A stretch of 64,000 nt of DNA from Heterohyrax brucei (lineage: Eukaryota; Chordata; Mammalia; Hyracoidea; Procaviidae). A program made the position numbers and the translations under genes. Shown here one piece after another: positions 11,630 to 22,229 of this stretch. Where the stretch lies: the NCBI GenBank assembly GCA_028571685.1, contig CM053140.1, forward strand, positions 20,503,501 through 20,567,500, given 5' to 3'. A model generated the notes under the pieces. That model was not told the origin of the DNA. It searched no databases and was given only the letters and a program-made list of their open reading frames with translations. How positions within the stretch are numbered: position 1 is the stretch's first letter; each line of letters opens with the position of its first letter.

Positions 11630-12180
11630 TCAGATTAGAAAGTCCGGTCTCCTGATGGAAAGCTAATGGGGCTCCCCCTCCCCCAAGGTATGCAGCCTCC
11701 TTGGCTGCAAAGTTTTATCAAGGAAAATTTTATTAAGTGAAAGTACATTCCAGAGAGGGAACGGGTCAGTCTCTGCGAGTGGAAGAAAGACCTTGTACAG
11801 ATTTTGGGAGTCCCTTCTATATACTGGCAAGGGAGGAGGGAGCAGACGTTGTTTCTGGTTCAGCTGACCTTGCTCCTAGATGCGAGTCTTAGGCCATGTG
11901 TCAGCAACTGCATGAGGGGTCCCATCCAGAAATTGGGCTAGGTCATCCCCAGCTCACCTTTCCCATGCATGTGGTCACATCCCAGGCAGTCGGAATTGTG
12001 TGTGTCCTTATGGCAACTGTCAGGACGGAACTGTCCTATCCTAATTAACTTTCCCAAGCTAATAATCTTGCCACTTCTAATCATCAGGAAGGAGGCATCT
12101 TATCTGTGATTACCCTTCCCTAGCCCCAAGTGGTGGCAATCAGGTTCCCTTAGGCAACCTTGCCAGCATGCACCTAACAA
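11630..12180 (-). repeat. LTR-like block, minus strand
   Basis: On the minus strand it opens TGTTAGGTGC at 12180 and carries AATAAA at the complement of about 11729-11734, followed by a U5-like GC-rich stretch. The 3' boundary is not resolved and no target duplication was found. A retroviral LTR is the best reading but the family is unknown. Confidence 0.5.
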
Positions 12181-12399
12181 CAAAAAGAAGGGACAAGGAC
12201 CTTCCTCCAGGGCTGACAGAGACAGAAAGCCTTCCACTAGAGCTAGCACACTGAATTCACTCTTCTAGCCTTCTAAACTGTGAGAAAATATATTTGTTTG
12301 TTACAGCCACTCACTAGTGGTATTTCTGTTATAGCAGCACTAGATAACTAAGAAAAACACAATTAACCATCTTGACCTAACTGATATTTATTGACCATT

Positions 12400-12935
12400 G
12401 TACCCAGTAACAGCATAATAGATTATTTCTAAGTGTTTATTAAATATTCATCAAGGTACACCATATGGTGGTTTATAATACAAACTTCAACAACAGAATA
12501 AAATGAATGAATGAATAAGAAAAACTGTGGTAGTTTCATGAGTTGGAATAAAACACAGCAACAAAAGAAAAAAAAAGCAAGTTACCGCTGTGTGCAACAA
12601 CACAGATAAAATCTCACAGACATGTTGACTAGAAGAAGTCAGACCTAATATACTTCATATAGTAATATTCCAATTACACAGTGTCCAAGAAGGGATAGAT
12701 CTCATCTCTGACAATATGAGTCCAAACACTGGTTACTGCTAGGATACATACCAACTGGGAAAAGGGCAGGAGGGAATCTTCTTGTGTGCTGGAAAATTTT
12801 CCTAACGTGATCTCAGAGGAAGTTATATGAGTGTACACAGACGTGAAAATTCATTGCTTTGTACATTTAAGGTGAGTATCCACTATGCACCATGTTATAC
12901 TTGTGTATATATGAGAAAAAAAGTAACTGTTTACA
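12400..12935 (+). repeat. Old L1 3' end
   Basis: Sequence order 'gactagaagaagtcagacctaatatac', 'tccaattacacagtgtcc', 'ggttactgctaggatac', 'ttgctttgtacatttaaggtgag' matches the 3' part of old mammalian L1 elements. Heavily diverged. A short (aatg)n run lies near 12503. Confidence 0.6.
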
Positions 12936-13369
12936 GTTGTCATTTACAAAGGTGCTTCAATTTTTACCTACTGGTCCTCAGAACGATTGGCACTTTCCTG
13001 ACACTCACCCTGTAAAAGTCCTCTCTCCAGGGTCCTCAGCACTCATAAAACATCCCACTGTGTTTTCACAGTTTGTGCCCTGCTCCTAGGGAAAGATACC
13101 TGATATGTAGGAGTCGATAAACCGTGAAGCAGAAGCCCAAGTAGAGATTTCAACAATTCTACAGATGGGGAAATATTTATGAGGAGCAAAGAAATTTCTC
13201 CAAAGAACATGGAAAATTCTTCTCCGGTGGCCAAATACGCAAAACCAAGTTTCTCTGCTCCCCAAGATATCTTCGGTCACTGAAATGCATGTTTCCGTTC
13301 ATATACACACTTAGAATCTGGGCCCTTCTTTATAGAGGACATAAGGGCAGCAAGGTCCAGATCCAAACT

Positions 13370-13960
13370 ACAACTGGTCCAGGGGAGACGCGGGACCCCT
13401 CGGTCACTGAGAAAGAGTTCCCGCACGGAACCCCTCCCCTGCGACACCCAGCCATCCAGAAACCGGAAGTGGCAGCATGTGTCTTCGGGTGGACCGCCTA
13501 GTCTGGTCGCGTTCCTGCTGCGGTGTAAGGTAGGTCTTGTTGGTCGCCAGACGGCCTCATCCTTCACAAAGTGAACCTGCAGACTCCTGCCCCGGGGCCT
13601 AAGGACACTGCTGTCGCTCCCGCGCACTATTGGGCTCTCCAGGGACTCGGGACTTCCCAGCCGGAGGAGCGGCCGCCGCTGTCACTGAGCCGCTTTCTCA
13701 GAGATCCCGGCCCCACTGGGCCGCGGGTGCTTTCTGGACGGCCGACTAGATGGAGGTGGAAATGAGTCTCTCATCAAGTCAGTCCTCGCTAAGCGAAAGT
13801 GTGGTTCTCAGACTGGTGCCAAAGGGGGTCCAGCCCGATGCGTCTTCGTGAGTCGTGCGCGCGGAGCTGAGGAGGGACGTAGTGTTTACTGCAGGCGCAC
13901 AAGCCAGGTGCAGAGAACGTTTCTCGCATTCGGCTCCCGGGTCTGTGGCTGGAAGCTCAT
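13370..13960. promoter_or_regulatory. CpG-rich block, candidate promoter
   Basis: CpG is strongly enriched here compared with the flanks (for example ggagcggccgccgctg, gtgcgcgcggagctg). An ETS-type 'accggaagtg' lies at about 13460 and consensus-like splice donors at about 13529 ('aag|gtaggt') and 13848 ('gtgagtcg'). These would suit a first exon of a housekeeping-type gene. I could not identify a coding exon. The KRAB exon on the same strand is 25 kb away, so a link is possible but unproven. The open frames across the block are not recognisable. Confidence 0.55.
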
Positions 13961-14114
13961 TTGTTTATGCCGTTTTAAACAAGGAGATCAGAACAAATAT
14001 CAGCGGGTTACATAGCTGTCCGGGCACATAGGCGAAGTAGAGTTATTTGCTGAGTTTTCTTGGCGTGGGAAAATGGCGTCCGAGTCTTCCTTTGGGCTGG
14101 GATTTTGCTATGCT

Positions 14115-14280
14115 GACAGCGAGTAGTGGTTAAGTGCGACCGCTGCCAAGCAAAAGGCTGACAGTTCGTATCCGCCAGGCGCTCCTTGGAAACTCCGTGG
14201 GGCAGTTCTGTTTGTCTATCAGCGTTGCTGTGAGTCGGAATGGGCTCCACGGCATTCGGTTTGGGTTGGGTTTGGTTAAT
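14115..14280 (+). repeat. AfroSINE, sense, CpG-retaining
   Basis: 'gtagtggttaagtgcgaccgctgcc', box B 'cagttcgtatccgcc', 'gcgctccttggaaactccgtggggcagttctg' and 'gagtcggaatgggctccacggcattcggtttgggttg'. Many CpGs that have decayed in the other copies are kept here, next to the CpG-rich block. Confidence 0.9.
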
Positions 14281-14584
14281 GAGATCTTTGGATGACTTGA
14301 GGGTCAAACTGGTTCTAATCAGGACAAAACAGAAACTGTGTTAAGTTTTGGGAAGTGGCTGTATGTTCGCCGTTCAATTGAAATGGTGTAATACCTACGC
14401 AGGGCCTGGATCTCAAGACCTCTAGCGTCAGCTTCAACTGATGAGTTGGTGACAAATGCAGATTCATGGGCCTCAAGGATGCCCAGGGTACTTAGCCTGA
14501 GTGAAAATGCCGTGCTTCCACCCCCTGCAGTCTGCTGCACATCGTGTTCCCCTTTATTGCAGCCTCATCTGCCACCACTCAGTT

Positions 14585-15005
14585 TACAGTTTTCCAGCAT
14601 TCAAACTCGTATTTTGTACATTCCTCATTCTGACTACTGATAAATATTTGCAGTTGTTTCTTTTCATTATCAGTCGTGCCACATCAGCAAGTCAAGGTCC
14701 CAAAGTTTGACTTCAACCATGTTACTGAGGTTGACTCTACTTGGAGGAGGCATCTCTTCCCAAGTCATCACTTGAGTGATTTCCAGCCTGGGGCCTCATT
14801 TTCCAGCACCATATCAGTTCTACCGCTACTCTTAGGGTCTTCACCAGCTAATTCTTTTCAGAAAGTAGCTGCCGGGTCCTTCCTCCTAGTCTGTTCTAGT
14901 TTGGAAGCTCATCTGAAACCTGTCAACCATGAGTGATTTACTGGCATTTGAAGAGGAGCAGCATAGCTTCCAGCCTCACAACAACATGCAAACCTCCACA
15001 GTATG
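14585..15005 (-). mobile_element. RTE 5' region fragment, antisense
   Basis: Collinear with 7340-7757 plus 8223-8250 of the first RTE (for example 'cctcctagtctgttctagtttggaagctcatctgaaa' against 7650-7692, and 'ttccagcctcacaacaacatgcaaacctccacagtatgac' against the LTR-free join at 7741-8250). The 3' half of the element is absent. Confidence 0.78.
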
Positions 15006-15028
15006 ACAGACAGACAGACAGACAGAGT
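15006..15028. repeat. (GACA)n microsatellite
   Basis: Five to six gaca units between the 5' end of an RTE fragment and the 3' end of the 18S rRNA pseudogene. Confidence 0.9.
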
Positions 15029-15625
15029 GAATGATCCTTCTACCAGTTCACCCAGAGAAACCTTGTTACAATATTTGCTTCCTCTAGATAGTTAGGACGT
15101 GTCAGGGCTCCCCCAGCGTCATAGGCCAACCCAGAGCCTCATGGAACCATCCAATCAGTAGCAGCAACAGGCAGTGTGTACAAAGGGCAGGGACTTACTG
15201 AACTCAGGCTTATGAACTTGCACTTAACTGCAAATAATTGTATTCCTTGGTCGCTACCACAGATGGGGTTCATCAGGTTACCTGCACCTGCTGACATAGG
15301 GTAACTACACAGTGAGCCAGTCATTGTAATGTGTATGTGGTCCCAGACATCTAAGAGCATCACAGACATGTTATTGCTCAATCTCTGGTGACACTACTTG
15401 TGCTTCTAAGAAGGTGAGGGACACAGACTGCTCAAGGGTCGAGTAACTAGTTAGCATGGCAGAGTCTCACTGGTTGTTCAAATTACCTAGATAAATCACT
15501 CTACTGACTAAGAATGGCCGTGCCCTACCACCCATATAATCAGAAAAGAGCTATCAATCTGTCTGTCTGTCCATGTCCGTCTGTCTGTCCATGTCCAAGC
15601 TAGGTGAAGTTTTCTGTGTTGGTTG
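15029..15625 (-). pseudogene. 18S rRNA retropseudogene (3' ~600 nt), antisense
   Basis: The minus strand is the 3' third of mammalian 18S rRNA. On the plus strand one reads, in order, the complements of the terminal GGATCATT (15029-15037), the AACAAGGTTTC helix near 15061, the CTATCTAGAGGAAG stretch near 15090, CCCTGCCCTTTGTACAC near 15180, the GCAATAACA...TGTGATG segment near 15365, and the GATTGATAGCTCTTT segment near 15550. It is diverged, with indels and an expanded (GTCT)n patch at 15560-15590, so it is not functional. The copy ends at the mature 18S 3' terminus and is truncated at 15625, as expected for a processed, reverse-transcribed rRNA rather than rDNA. The open frame at 15139-15381 is only its shadow. 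Confidence 0.93.
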
Positions 15626-17410
15626 GTTCTTTTTGTGTGTGTGGTCACTTTGCTGTCGGGATTATGCTGGCTTCAGAGAATGAATTCTGTCTTTATTCTA
15701 TGCTCTGAAATAGTTTGAGTAGTATTGGCATGGGCTCTTCTCTAAAAATTTGGTGGAATTCTCCAGTGAAGCCATCTGGACCAGGGCTTTTTGTTGTTGG
15801 GAGTTTTTTTGTTGTATTATTATTATTAATTACCTCTTCAATCTCTTCTTTCTTATGGATCAGTTTAGTTTTTCTACCTCAGTTTGTGTTAGTTTAGGTA
15901 GGTAGTATGTTTATAAATGTCTTAAAAGAAGTATAACCAGAGTGCTCTTTGAGAGCAAGGATGGCAAGACTATGTCTTATGTACTCTGGACATGTTGTTG
16001 GATGGGATCAATCCCTGGAGAAGGACATCATGCTTGGTAAAGTAGATGGTCAGCAAAAAAGAGGAGGACACAGTGGCTTCAACAGTGGGCTCAAACATAA
16101 CGATATTCATGGGTCCAGGCAGTGTTTTGTTTGGTGGTGCATAGAATCACTATGAGCTGGAACTGATTCAGTGGCATCTAACAACAACAGCATGTTTATA
16201 GAAATTTGTCCATTTTCTGTGGCTTTTTAAATTTGTTGGAATGCAGTTTTTCGTAATATTTTGTTGTGATCTTTTTTATTTCAGGTGATTCACTGATCAC
16301 CCTCTTGTGTCTTATTTATGTTATTAGCTAACTGCCCTGTTGTTTGTCAGTTTGGCCACTGATTTGACAGTTGTTGATGTTTTCAAAGAACCAACTTTTG
16401 GTCTTGTTGATTGTATTAGTCTTCTGGTTTTTATCCATTTATTCCCATGCTCCTGTGGGCTTCTTTTGATGCTTTCTATTTGTTCATGTTATAAGGTTAA
16501 TGTTTTATTTTGGCTCCTCTTCTTTGAGGTGTATCTTAATTGCTATAAAGTGACCTCTAAGTACTATTTTTGCTGTGTCCCAAAGGTTTTGGTAAGCTAT
16601 GTTTTCTTTCTCATTTGATTCTATGGATTTTTTTTTTTTTGCCCCATTCTTGTTTTCTTCTATTACATAGCAGTTTTTAAGCGAAGTATTGTTCAATTTC
16701 CATGTATTTGATTTTTTTTTCTTTTTGTTCCTTTTTCTTACTGATTTTTACTTTTATGACATTATGATTAGAAAAGATACTTTGCATCATTCTGATGTTT
16801 TGGATTTTGTTGAGGCTTGCTTAGTGGCCTAAAATGTGGTCTATTCTGGAGATGTTCCATGTGCCTTGGAAGAAAATATATACCTCACTGCTGTTGGGTG
16901 GAATGTTCTGTATATGTTTGTGAGGCTAGGTTGACTCATTACAGCATTTAGATCTTTTGTGTCCTTATTGAGTTTGTTTCTACATGTTCTGTCCTTCACC
17001 AAAAGTGGTCTATAGAAGTCTCTTACTGTTACTGTGTAACTATTTCTCTTTTCAGTGTTATTGAAGTTTCACTGTATTTTGCAGCACTGTCATTGGTGCA
17101 TGTATGTTTATTACTGTTGTCTTCTCCTGACATATTGACCCTTTAATCATTCATTATGTAATGTCTGTCCTTCTTTATCCTTTATAGTGGATTTTGTTTT
17201 AAAGTCTGTTTTATCAGAAATTTATTTTGCACTCCAGCTCTTTTTTTTTATTAGTTTACCTGATATATTTTTTCTGCCCTTGAGTTTTCATTTATGTTTT
17301 TGTGTATAAGGTGGATCTTTTCTTTTAATCCATTCTGCCATTCTTTGTCTCTTTACCCTGATATAGTTAAGCTATTTACATTCAGTGTGACTGTCAATTT
17401 ACTACCGTTG
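15626..17410 (-). mobile_element. L1 ORF2 fragment, antisense
   Basis: The minus strand reads as the reverse-transcriptase and downstream part of L1 ORF2. Plus-strand landmarks are 'gaagccatctggaccagggc' (about 15766), 'agaaccaacttttggtcttg' (about 16387) and 'aatgtggtctattctggagatg' (about 16835). Both ends of the L1 are missing. An RTE piece is inserted at 15916-16191. Frameshifts abound. Confidence 0.85.
15916..16191 (+). mobile_element. RTE 3' end insertion in L1, 9-bp target duplication
   Basis: Begins within the RTE 3' region and ends 'gtggcatctaacaacaacagc'. It is flanked by atgtttata at 15907-15915 and 16192-16200. The landmarks 'ggacatcatgcttggtaaagtaga' and 'ggtcagcaaaaaagagg' are present. 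A 5'-truncated copy. Confidence 0.88.
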
Positions 17411-17821
17411 TACAAGCTAGACTGGAGGAGGCAATGGCCCCAGACATCTAGAACCACTCCTGCTACCCTGTGCTCAGCCAGTGAGGAACCAGGGAAAGGA
17501 CTTGCGAGTTAGGAGATGAAATGCTTGTAAGGAGCTGCTTGTGCATGCACTGGCCCGATTCCTTTCCATTGTGGGCCCATGTGCCCGATTTTGCAAAATC
17601 AATCAATAAAGCCTCACTCTCGCTAACTGGGCTCCAGTTGGATTTCTTGGGTGTTTTTCAGGTAGAGAGACCCTGGTAACAACCTATCAGTGATCTCATA
17701 AGAGATAAGGTGGTCCACCCTGGGCATTGGGGTAAGGTCCTAGTCAGGGGCTTGTATCTACCCACCAGTTGCCAGGTGGGGCTGGAACAGTATCCAGGGC
17801 ACCGACAACGTTTCCCAAACC

Positions 17822-17839
17822 TGGGGGCTCTTCCGGGAC
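17822..17839 (+). other. tRNA-Pro-type retroviral primer-binding site
   Basis: TGGGGGCTCTTCCGGGAC differs at one or two positions from the site complementary to the 3' end of tRNA-Pro used by murine-leukaemia-type viruses. It lies two to three bases after the end of the first LTR. Confidence 0.85.
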
Positions 17840-18270
17840 CTTCTGCCTGCTTGGGGTAGCAGCCTTGGTAGGAGGAGAAGACGCGTCCCAGCTCAGTTTT
17901 GGCGGCCTGCTCCACCAGGGTGCCTGCATCTAACTAAAGCCTGAATAAACCAGAGACCATTGTCCGGAAGCCAGTGAGGGCAACACGAGGGAGTGAAAAC
18001 AAACTACCACGTCCATGAGCCAGGGGGGGAAATTGGACTGTAAGTACTACCCTGGTGGTTGGGCATTTTCAGAGACTGAGTGTGTATGTGTGACTGAGAC
18101 GTATCTCGAATACAAATCAAGTGCAGTGTCCCAATCCATGGTTCTATCCTCCCACGAGGGAAACAGCTGGAGATGAAGGAAGCAAATCTCCGGGTGTGCG
18201 AGAAACATCCAGGGTAAGGGGGGTTGAGTACACGAGAAAGTTCAGACACCAAACACTGAGACCAATAGAA

Positions 18271-19525
18271 AATGGGAAACAAAAGTTCTAGGCTCAGGGA
18301 AGGGAGTGGCAGAAGCCCTCAAGGACATTCCTCCTGACAGTCCTTTGGGGAGGATGTTGAGAGGCTGGGGAGACAGTCCCCAAACCCAAGATGAAGACAG
18401 ACAAAAGACAATCAAATATTGCTATTACATTTAGCCAAAGGAACCAATCCGTAGACCATTTGTGTTCTGGCCCCAATTTGGTGCCAACGAGGACTGGGTC
18501 TGCCAGGCTGTAGTCCTCTATGTGAATGATGGGACACCGCCTTCTCAGGAGGAAGTGGCCTATGCTCTCTGTGTTGGTAGAGGGATTAAAATCAGCCCAA
18601 GGTATGTTTCACCTTAAGGTGGGGAAGCGGGTCCCAAATTAAAATCTTGGGATGCCCTGTCGTGTGTACTGCCCCCTCATGCTACACCAGCTGAGGAACA
18701 GAGGGAAGCAGAAACTGAGAGCAGTGAGGAAGCCGAGCCAACTGCTCCTCTTTGCCCTGGTCTGAGAAAGGAATTAGAACAACGCAAGAAAGACCTCCAG
18801 CAGTTTCCCCTACCCACTAAACAACAGATGTTTCCCCTTTGGGAGGTCCCAACAGGACGGGGAGAAATTGGCTATATTAATGCCTCCCTTACCAGTACCG
18901 AGGTCAGAAACTTCAAAAAGGAAACAAGATCTCTCCTGGAAGACTCTCTTGGCCTGGTGGAGCAATTAGATCAATTCTTAGGGCCTAGTTATTGTACCTG
19001 GGTAGACATTTGGTCCATCATGTCCATCCTGTTCACAGAGGAAGAAAGAGGAATGATTAGAAGAGCAACCATGTCAGTCTAGGAGAGGGAACACCCTCCA
19101 GGGGGCAAGATGCCCCCTTCCCGAACAAAAATTCCTGAACACTGACCTGGAATGGGACAACAGTGACCCCAAGGACTGCTACTGAATGCAGGACCTTAGG
19201 GAAATGATAAAGGAGTAAGAGAATCAGATCTCAGAATGTAGCCAAGGCCTTTGCAGTCCAACAAGAAAAGGAGGAGACCCCATTGGCTTTCCTCCAGAGG
19301 CTTAGGGGATCAAATGAGGAACTACTTTGGGTTGGACCTAGAGGACCCAGTAGGACAAGGACTCTTGAAAAGTAGTTTTGTGACCAAGAGTTGGCTTGAT
19401 ATCACAAAAGAATTAAAAAAGATTGAGAGATGGAGTGGTAAACCCATTGATGAACTGTTGAGAGAGGCTCAGAAAGTGTTTATGAGAAGAGAGGAAGAGA
19501 AGCAAAAGAAGAAAGCTAAAATCAT
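18271..19525 (+). pseudogene. ERV1 gag remnant (matrix and capsid), broken
   Basis: The candidate start at 18271 reads MGNK, a myristoylation-type Gag start, but that frame stops within about 22 codons and matrix homology continues in another frame from about 18300 to 18600, with a further stop at about 18429. Capsid homology is clear in the open frame at 18828-19082 (FPLWEVPTGRGEIGYIN, then DQFLGPSYCTWVDIWSIM). The C-terminal capsid domain is at 19310-19520 (SWLDITKELKKIERW, then a basic REEEKQKKK end), in yet another frame relative to its upstream part. Nucleocapsid with its CCHC knuckle is not seen. The sequence passes directly into pol at about 19525-19535. Confidence 0.82.
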
Positions 19526-19529
19526 GGTG

Positions 19530-21900
19530 CCTGCCACTGGGCAGTGCTACCACAAGGCTTCACTGAGGCCCCAGATTTATTCTCCTAGGTCCTAGGAAGA
19601 GTTTTGGAAGAGTTTCAACCACATACAGAAACCAAGTTATTGCATATGTGGATGACGTACTACTCTCAGAGAAAAACAAGGGCCAGGTGCAAAGAACTAC
19701 TATTAGTCTACTCAATTTCCTGACTGGAAAGGGGCTGCAGGTCTCTAAAAGTAAACTACAGTTTGTAGAAAAGGAAGTGAGGTACCTAAAGCAGCTGATC
19801 AGTGAGGGGAAGTGGAGGATAAACCCAGAGCGAATTTCAGGGATTGCGAACATGCCCCTACCTAATACAAAGAGAGAACTCAGGAAGCTATTAGGATTAA
19901 CCGGCTATTGTCAGCTGTGGATTGATTCCTGTGCTTAAAGAGCGAAAGTCTTATACTCAAGCTTTTAAAAAAGAGCCTGACTCCCTGACATGGTCCTCCC
20001 CCGAGAGTCAAGCAGTGGAGGACATAAAACATGCCCTGATTACAGCCCCAGTTCTGGCATTACCATCCTTAGAGGAGCCTTTTCACCTGTTCACTATGGT
20101 GGCTCAAGGTGTGGCTCTTGGAGTCCTCACCCAGGCATGGTGGCTGGAAGAAGCAGCCTGTTGCCTTTGTGTCCAAACTGTTTTATCCTGTCTCAAGAGG
20201 GTGGTCAGACTGTGTCCAGGGGGTGGTCACTACTGTTCTGTTGGTGGAGAAGAGCCATGAGCTGACCTTTGGGGCGGGCCCTAATTGTGAGCACCCCACA
20301 CCAAGTCAGGAACATCTTAAACCAAAGGGTGGTGAGATGGTTAACAGACTCTTGAATTTTAAGATATGAGGCAATAGTACTAGAAAAGGATGACCTGGTC
20401 TTGACCACCAAGGCTTGCCTAAACCCTGCTGACTTTCTGTGGAAAAGGGAGGGAAGCCCAGGGACCCTGGAGCATAGCTGCCTGCATTACAGAAAACCAA
20501 ACCAAAGTTAGGTGAGACCTAAGGGAAATTCCTTTACCTGAAGGAGACAGATTGTTTGTAGATGGGTCCTCCCAAACGGTTGACGGAGAGAGACATAATG
20601 GCTGTGCAATACTTGATGAGATCAATCAGTCCCTCCATGAAAAGGGGAAGTTGCCTAATAGTTGGTCAGCACAAACTTGCAAGCTCTGTGTCTGTGATTG
20701 AGCCTTAAAACTTCTCAAGGGTTGAGAAGGCACCCTTTACATGGACTCAGAATGATCCTGAGGGTCTGTACATACCTTTGGAAAAATTTAGAGGGAATGG
20801 GGGCTCATGAACAGCAAGGGGAAATAATTGGTCCATGGAAACTTGGTTAGGCAAGTCCTAGACAGTCTCTTATTCCCCACAGAAATAGCAGTGGTCTCTG
20901 TGAGTGGTCACCAGAAGGGAAGTAACGTGGAGGCTCTTGACAACCTGCTTGCACATGAAATGGCAGAACAGGCCTCCCTAGAGGAAGAGATCTGACTTCC
21001 CAGTATCCCAGAAGTAACAAAAAAACCCAATTCTCAGGAGGAACAAGAGGAATTAACCAAAATTGGGACCACCTGGACTAGGGATGGGCAGTGGCGAGTT
21101 CTCCTGGGTGGGAGGGAAATGATAAGCCAACCCATGGTGAGGGAACTGATGTCCATTCTCCATAGAGGGAGTCACTGGGGTCCACAAGCCATATGTGATG
21201 CTATGCTAAGAAACTGCAGGGGTGTGGGAATCTACACTACCACCAAGTGGATATGTGGGGGCGGGGCTGCATAACCTGTCAGAAAATCAATAAGAAGGTA
21301 CTCAGAAGGCACCCGCAGGAGGAAAGCTTCTGGGGCTGAGGCCGTTCCAGAGCATTCAAGTGGATTTCACGGAATTACTTAGAATCGAAAGACTAAAATA
21401 CCTCCTAGTAAATAGTAGATCATCTTTGTAGCTGGGCCAAGGCCTGCCTTGTGGCCTCTGCTACTACTAACAGTGTTATCAAAATCATCCTAGAACGGGT
21501 TGTACCTAGGTTTGGTCTATCAGGAAACGCTGACTTAGACAACAGAAGTCATTTTACTTCCGGAGTACTGAAGGGAGTAATGAAGAGTTTAATTATCATT
21601 GGGATTACATACTCCCTGGCACCCCCCTCTTCAGGAAAGGTGGAAAGAATGAATCAGACTCTTAAACAACAGATTACAAAACTGATCTTAGAACTAAATT
21701 ACCATGGACCAAGTGCCTCCCTGTAGCCCTTCTCAGAATCAGGATGGCTGCAAGGAAAGATTTAGGGTTATCCTCTTATAAACTATTGTACGGCCCCCCC
21801 TGCCTGGGTGGGGCCACAGACCTGCCCAAGGTGGAAACCAGTGATCAGTTTCTAAAGAACTATGTGCTGGCTCTTTCCTCTGTTTTGTCAACCCTCAGGT
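19530..21900 (+). pseudogene. ERV1 pol remnant (RT palm/thumb, RNase H, integrase), broken
   Basis: Pol begins abruptly inside the reverse transcriptase: LPQGF at about 19535, then the catalytic YVDD at about 19643-19654 and a thumb/connection region to 19915 (LRKLLGLTGYC). Protease and the RT fingers are absent. Frameshifted RNase H-like sequence follows: connection at 19922-20100 and a DGSS motif near 20562. Integrase has a zinc-domain remnant near 21165-21290, a core with DNR replacing the usual DNG around 21538, and SSGKVERMN near 21630, which holds the conserved catalytic glutamate. Numerous stops interrupt all parts. Confidence 0.85.
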
Positions 21901-22229
21901 CAAAAAGAATGCTGACCTAAACCCCTCTCCTCAAATTCACCGTTCACCACTTCCGGCCAGGAGATTTTGTGTTGATCGAGACCCGGAAAGAAGATAAACT
22001 TCAGCGGAACTGGGAGGGCCCTTACCAAGTACTTTTGGCCACTGAGACAGCTGTCCAAATCATGGAAAAGGGGCGGACTCAACTATGTACAAGTGAAGGG
22101 TCCACTTGAGAAAAAAATCTCCCCAGGAGAGAACTGGTAACCAGTGGGAGGCACATCCCTTGCCCAGGGAGCCCCTCAGGGTGACTCTGAGGAGGGCCTG
22201 AGAGGATATTCCAAAGCTACACTTCCACA

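Larger units (their letters stand above)
10777..12353 (+). repeat. MaLR-type LTR split by about 1.15 kb of later insertions
   Basis: The left part (about 10777-11025) follows the family order ('cctcccaaaatatgtgc', 'aggagtataaaag'). The right part (about 12181-12353) ends 'ttatagcagcactagataactaag'. Between them are an LTR-like block opening TGAAAGAGCC (about 11029-11338), an RTE 3' end (11370-11570) and a minus-strand LTR-like block (about 11630-12180). Boundaries of the inner blocks are approximate. Confidence 0.62.

Noticed and set aside
13277..13627. 116-codon minus-strand frame over the CpG-rich block
   Set aside because: Not recognisable as a protein; expected in CpG-rich DNA.
15139..15381. 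80-codon minus-strand frame
   Set aside because: It lies entirely in the antisense 18S rRNA pseudogene.
15560..15600. Possible CRISPR-like or satellite array of gtctgtctgtcc units
   Set aside because: It is a simple (GTCT)n expansion within the 18S rRNA pseudogene.
18004..18282. Minus-strand frame of 92 codons near the proviral leader
   Set aside because: It is antisense to the leader and Gag start of the provirus, with no independent support.
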